Source: a bacterium (lineage in GTDB: Bacteria > Patescibacteriota > Minisyncoccia > UBA6257 > 2-01-FULL-56-20). Taken from it: a stretch of 6,862 bases of DNA. Made by a program: the position numbers and the translations under genes. The notes beneath the pieces are model-generated. The model ran no database searches. It was not told the origin of the DNA and saw only the letters and a list, made by a program, of their open reading frames with translations. Shown piece by piece: positions 6,258 to 6,862 of the stretch. Numbering within the stretch: the first letter of the stretch is position 1; the number at the start of each line of letters is the position of its first letter. The stretch lies in the NCBI GenBank assembly GCA_021817655.1, contig JAKAGE010000040.1, positions 1 to 6,862 on the forward strand, written 5' to 3'.

Positions 6258-6265
6258 CCTCCTTC
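6258..6265 (-). promoter_or_regulatory. Strong Shine-Dalgarno of the zinc-ribbon gene
   Basis: The minus strand reads GAAGGAGG, 7 nt before the ATG at 6250. It is the only near-perfect ribosome binding site in the window and fixes this start. It also shows that the organism uses classical Shine-Dalgarno initiation alongside leaderless starts. Confidence 0.9.
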
Positions 6266-6273
6266 TATTGTTC

Positions 6274-6302
6274 AGCATACCGCTCCCTTCGCGGCCCTGC
6301 AA
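6274..6302 (-). promoter_or_regulatory. Predicted promoter of the zinc-ribbon gene
   Basis: The minus strand has TTGCAG (6302-6297), a 17-bp spacer and TATGCT (6279-6274). The expected start near 6267 leaves a short leader of about 17 nt that holds the Shine-Dalgarno. Confidence 0.7.
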
Positions 6303-6313
6303 TGAAAATCGTG

Positions 6314-6342
6314 TGGATTTTAGGGAAAAAACGTGATAAAAT
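6314..6342 (+). promoter_or_regulatory. Predicted gyrB promoter (extended -10)
   Basis: TAAAAT (6337-6342) is preceded by TGA (6334-6336), giving an extended -10 element. A weak -35 match, TGGATT, lies at 6314-6319 with a 17-bp spacer. The expected start near 6349 gives a leader of about 38 nt. The only ribosome-site candidate is AAAGGA at 6368-6373, 13 nt before the ATG, which is further than usual. Confidence 0.55.
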
Positions 6343-6353
6343 ACCTCTATCAC
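6333..6353. repeat. Inverted repeat over the gyrB -10 and start site
   Basis: GTGATA (6333-6338) and TATCAC (6348-6353) are exact reverse complements with 9 bp between them. The pair spans the -10 element and the predicted transcription start, a suitable place for a repressor site. The arms are short, so chance is a real alternative. Confidence 0.4.
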
Positions 6354-6386
6354 CAGGGAAGCATTTCAAAGGAACATCCAAGAACA

Positions 6387-6862
6387 ATGGCTGAAAAAAA
6401 AGCAAAAAAAGCGCCGAAAAACGAGGGGAATGCAAGCAATAAAGGAAGCGCATCGTATGCCGGAAAGGACATCATGGTCCTCGAGGGCCTTGAGCCGGTC
6501 CGCAAGCGGCCGGGCATGTACATCGGCTCCACGGGGAGCACCGGCCTGCATCACCTGATCTGGGAGATCGTCGACAACGCGATCGACGAGGTGATGGCCG
6601 GCTATGCAAAGAACGTCACTGTCGAGCTTCTGCCGGGCAATCAGGTGCGCGTCACGGACGACGGGCGCGGCATTCCGGTGGACGTCCATCCGCAGACAAA
6701 GAAGTCCACGCTCGAGACGGTCATGACCGTGCTCCATGCCGGCGGCAAGTTCGGCGGGGAAGGGTATAAGGTCTCGGGAGGGCTGCACGGCGTTGGCGCC
6801 TCCGTAGTGAACGCGCTTTCGACGTGGCTGAAGGTGGAGGTGGAGCGCGATGGCGGCGTCTA
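6387..6862 (+). CDS. gyrB: DNA gyrase subunit B, N-terminal ATPase part (partial, cut by window end)
   Basis: ATP-driven subunit of the type II topoisomerase that introduces negative supercoils; 158 codons are visible. The GHKL ATPase motifs are intact: LEPVRKRPGMYIGS (35-48), EIVDNAIDE (60-68) with catalytic-base Glu60 and Mg-binding Asn64, DDGRGIPV (91-98) with adenine-contacting Asp91, and HAGGKFGGEGYKVSGGLHG (117-135), the ATP lid. Residues 1-23 are a Lys/Ala/Asn-rich extension, encoded partly by runs of eight and seven A (6394-6401, 6404-6410), before the conserved core begins at YAGKDIMVLEGLEPV. The transducer, TOPRIM and C-terminal parts lie beyond the window. ParE shares these motifs, so ParE cannot be formally excluded from this fragment. 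GyrB is favoured by overall similarity, and because reduced genomes of this type often carry only one such pair. Confidence 0.93.
   Translation, partial: MAEKKAKKAPKNEGNASNKGSASYAGKDIMVLEGLEPVRKRPGMYIGSTGSTGLHHLIWEIVDNAIDEVMAGYAKNVTVELLPGNQVRVTDDGRGIPVDVHPQTKKSTLETVMTVLHAGGKFGGEGYKVSGGLHGVGASVVNALSTWLKVEVERDGGV

Noticed and set aside
6366..6788. Minus-strand open frame of 140 codons opposite gyrB
   Set aside because: Antisense to an unmistakable GyrB ATPase domain; no ribosome site and no recognisable product.
1..6862. CRISPR array, tRNA or rRNA genes, insertion sequence ends
   Set aside because: No spaced direct repeats, cloverleaf-like stretches, ribosomal RNA sequence or transposase reading frame could be seen.

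Overview
The window looks like chromosomal DNA from a GC-rich member of the candidate phyla radiation, most likely a Parcubacteria-type lineage. This rests on four things: the style of the gyrB N-terminus, small independent transcription units, what look like leaderless promoters, and oligopeptidase F beside single-copy housekeeping genes. It is an inference from recognition and has not been tested with a tree. Coding density is very high. The longest stretch without a gene is about 136 bases, and no RNA genes, insertion sequences or CRISPR arrays are visible.

Left part (1-2621, minus strand): a compact three-gene redox cluster, read right to left. (1) A small membrane-anchored FMN-binding protein whose C-terminus carries an SGAT flavinylation motif (2621-2082). 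(2) An ApbE-family FMN transferase starting 7 nt later (2074-1319). (3) A fusion of an NqrB/RnfD-like membrane domain to a cytosolic FAD/NAD(P)H ferredoxin-reductase-like domain, cut by the window edge (1285-1). Read together, NAD(P)H would be oxidised on the cytosolic side, electrons would cross the membrane through the polytopic domain, and they would be passed to covalently bound FMN outside. ApbE attaches that FMN. This is the most interesting system in the window.

Middle (2695-5751): pepF, a zinc oligopeptidase of family M3, is on the minus strand. It diverges from a secreted sedolisin-type (S53) serine-carboxyl peptidase on the plus strand. Their 81-bp shared upstream region has two -10 boxes, each ending exactly 6 nt before an ATG, so both mRNAs are predicted to be leaderless. 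A perfect 6+6 inverted repeat brackets the plus-strand -10 box. An exported protease and a cytosolic oligopeptidase from one intergenic region would suit peptide scavenging (inference).

Right part (5751-6862): a strong intrinsic terminator serves the minus-strand gene at 6250-5807, whose 147-residue product has two zinc-ribbon-like Cys/His clusters and no function I recognise. That gene has the only textbook promoter plus Shine-Dalgarno combination here. It diverges from gyrB (DNA gyrase subunit B, N-terminal ATPase part only), which runs off the right edge.
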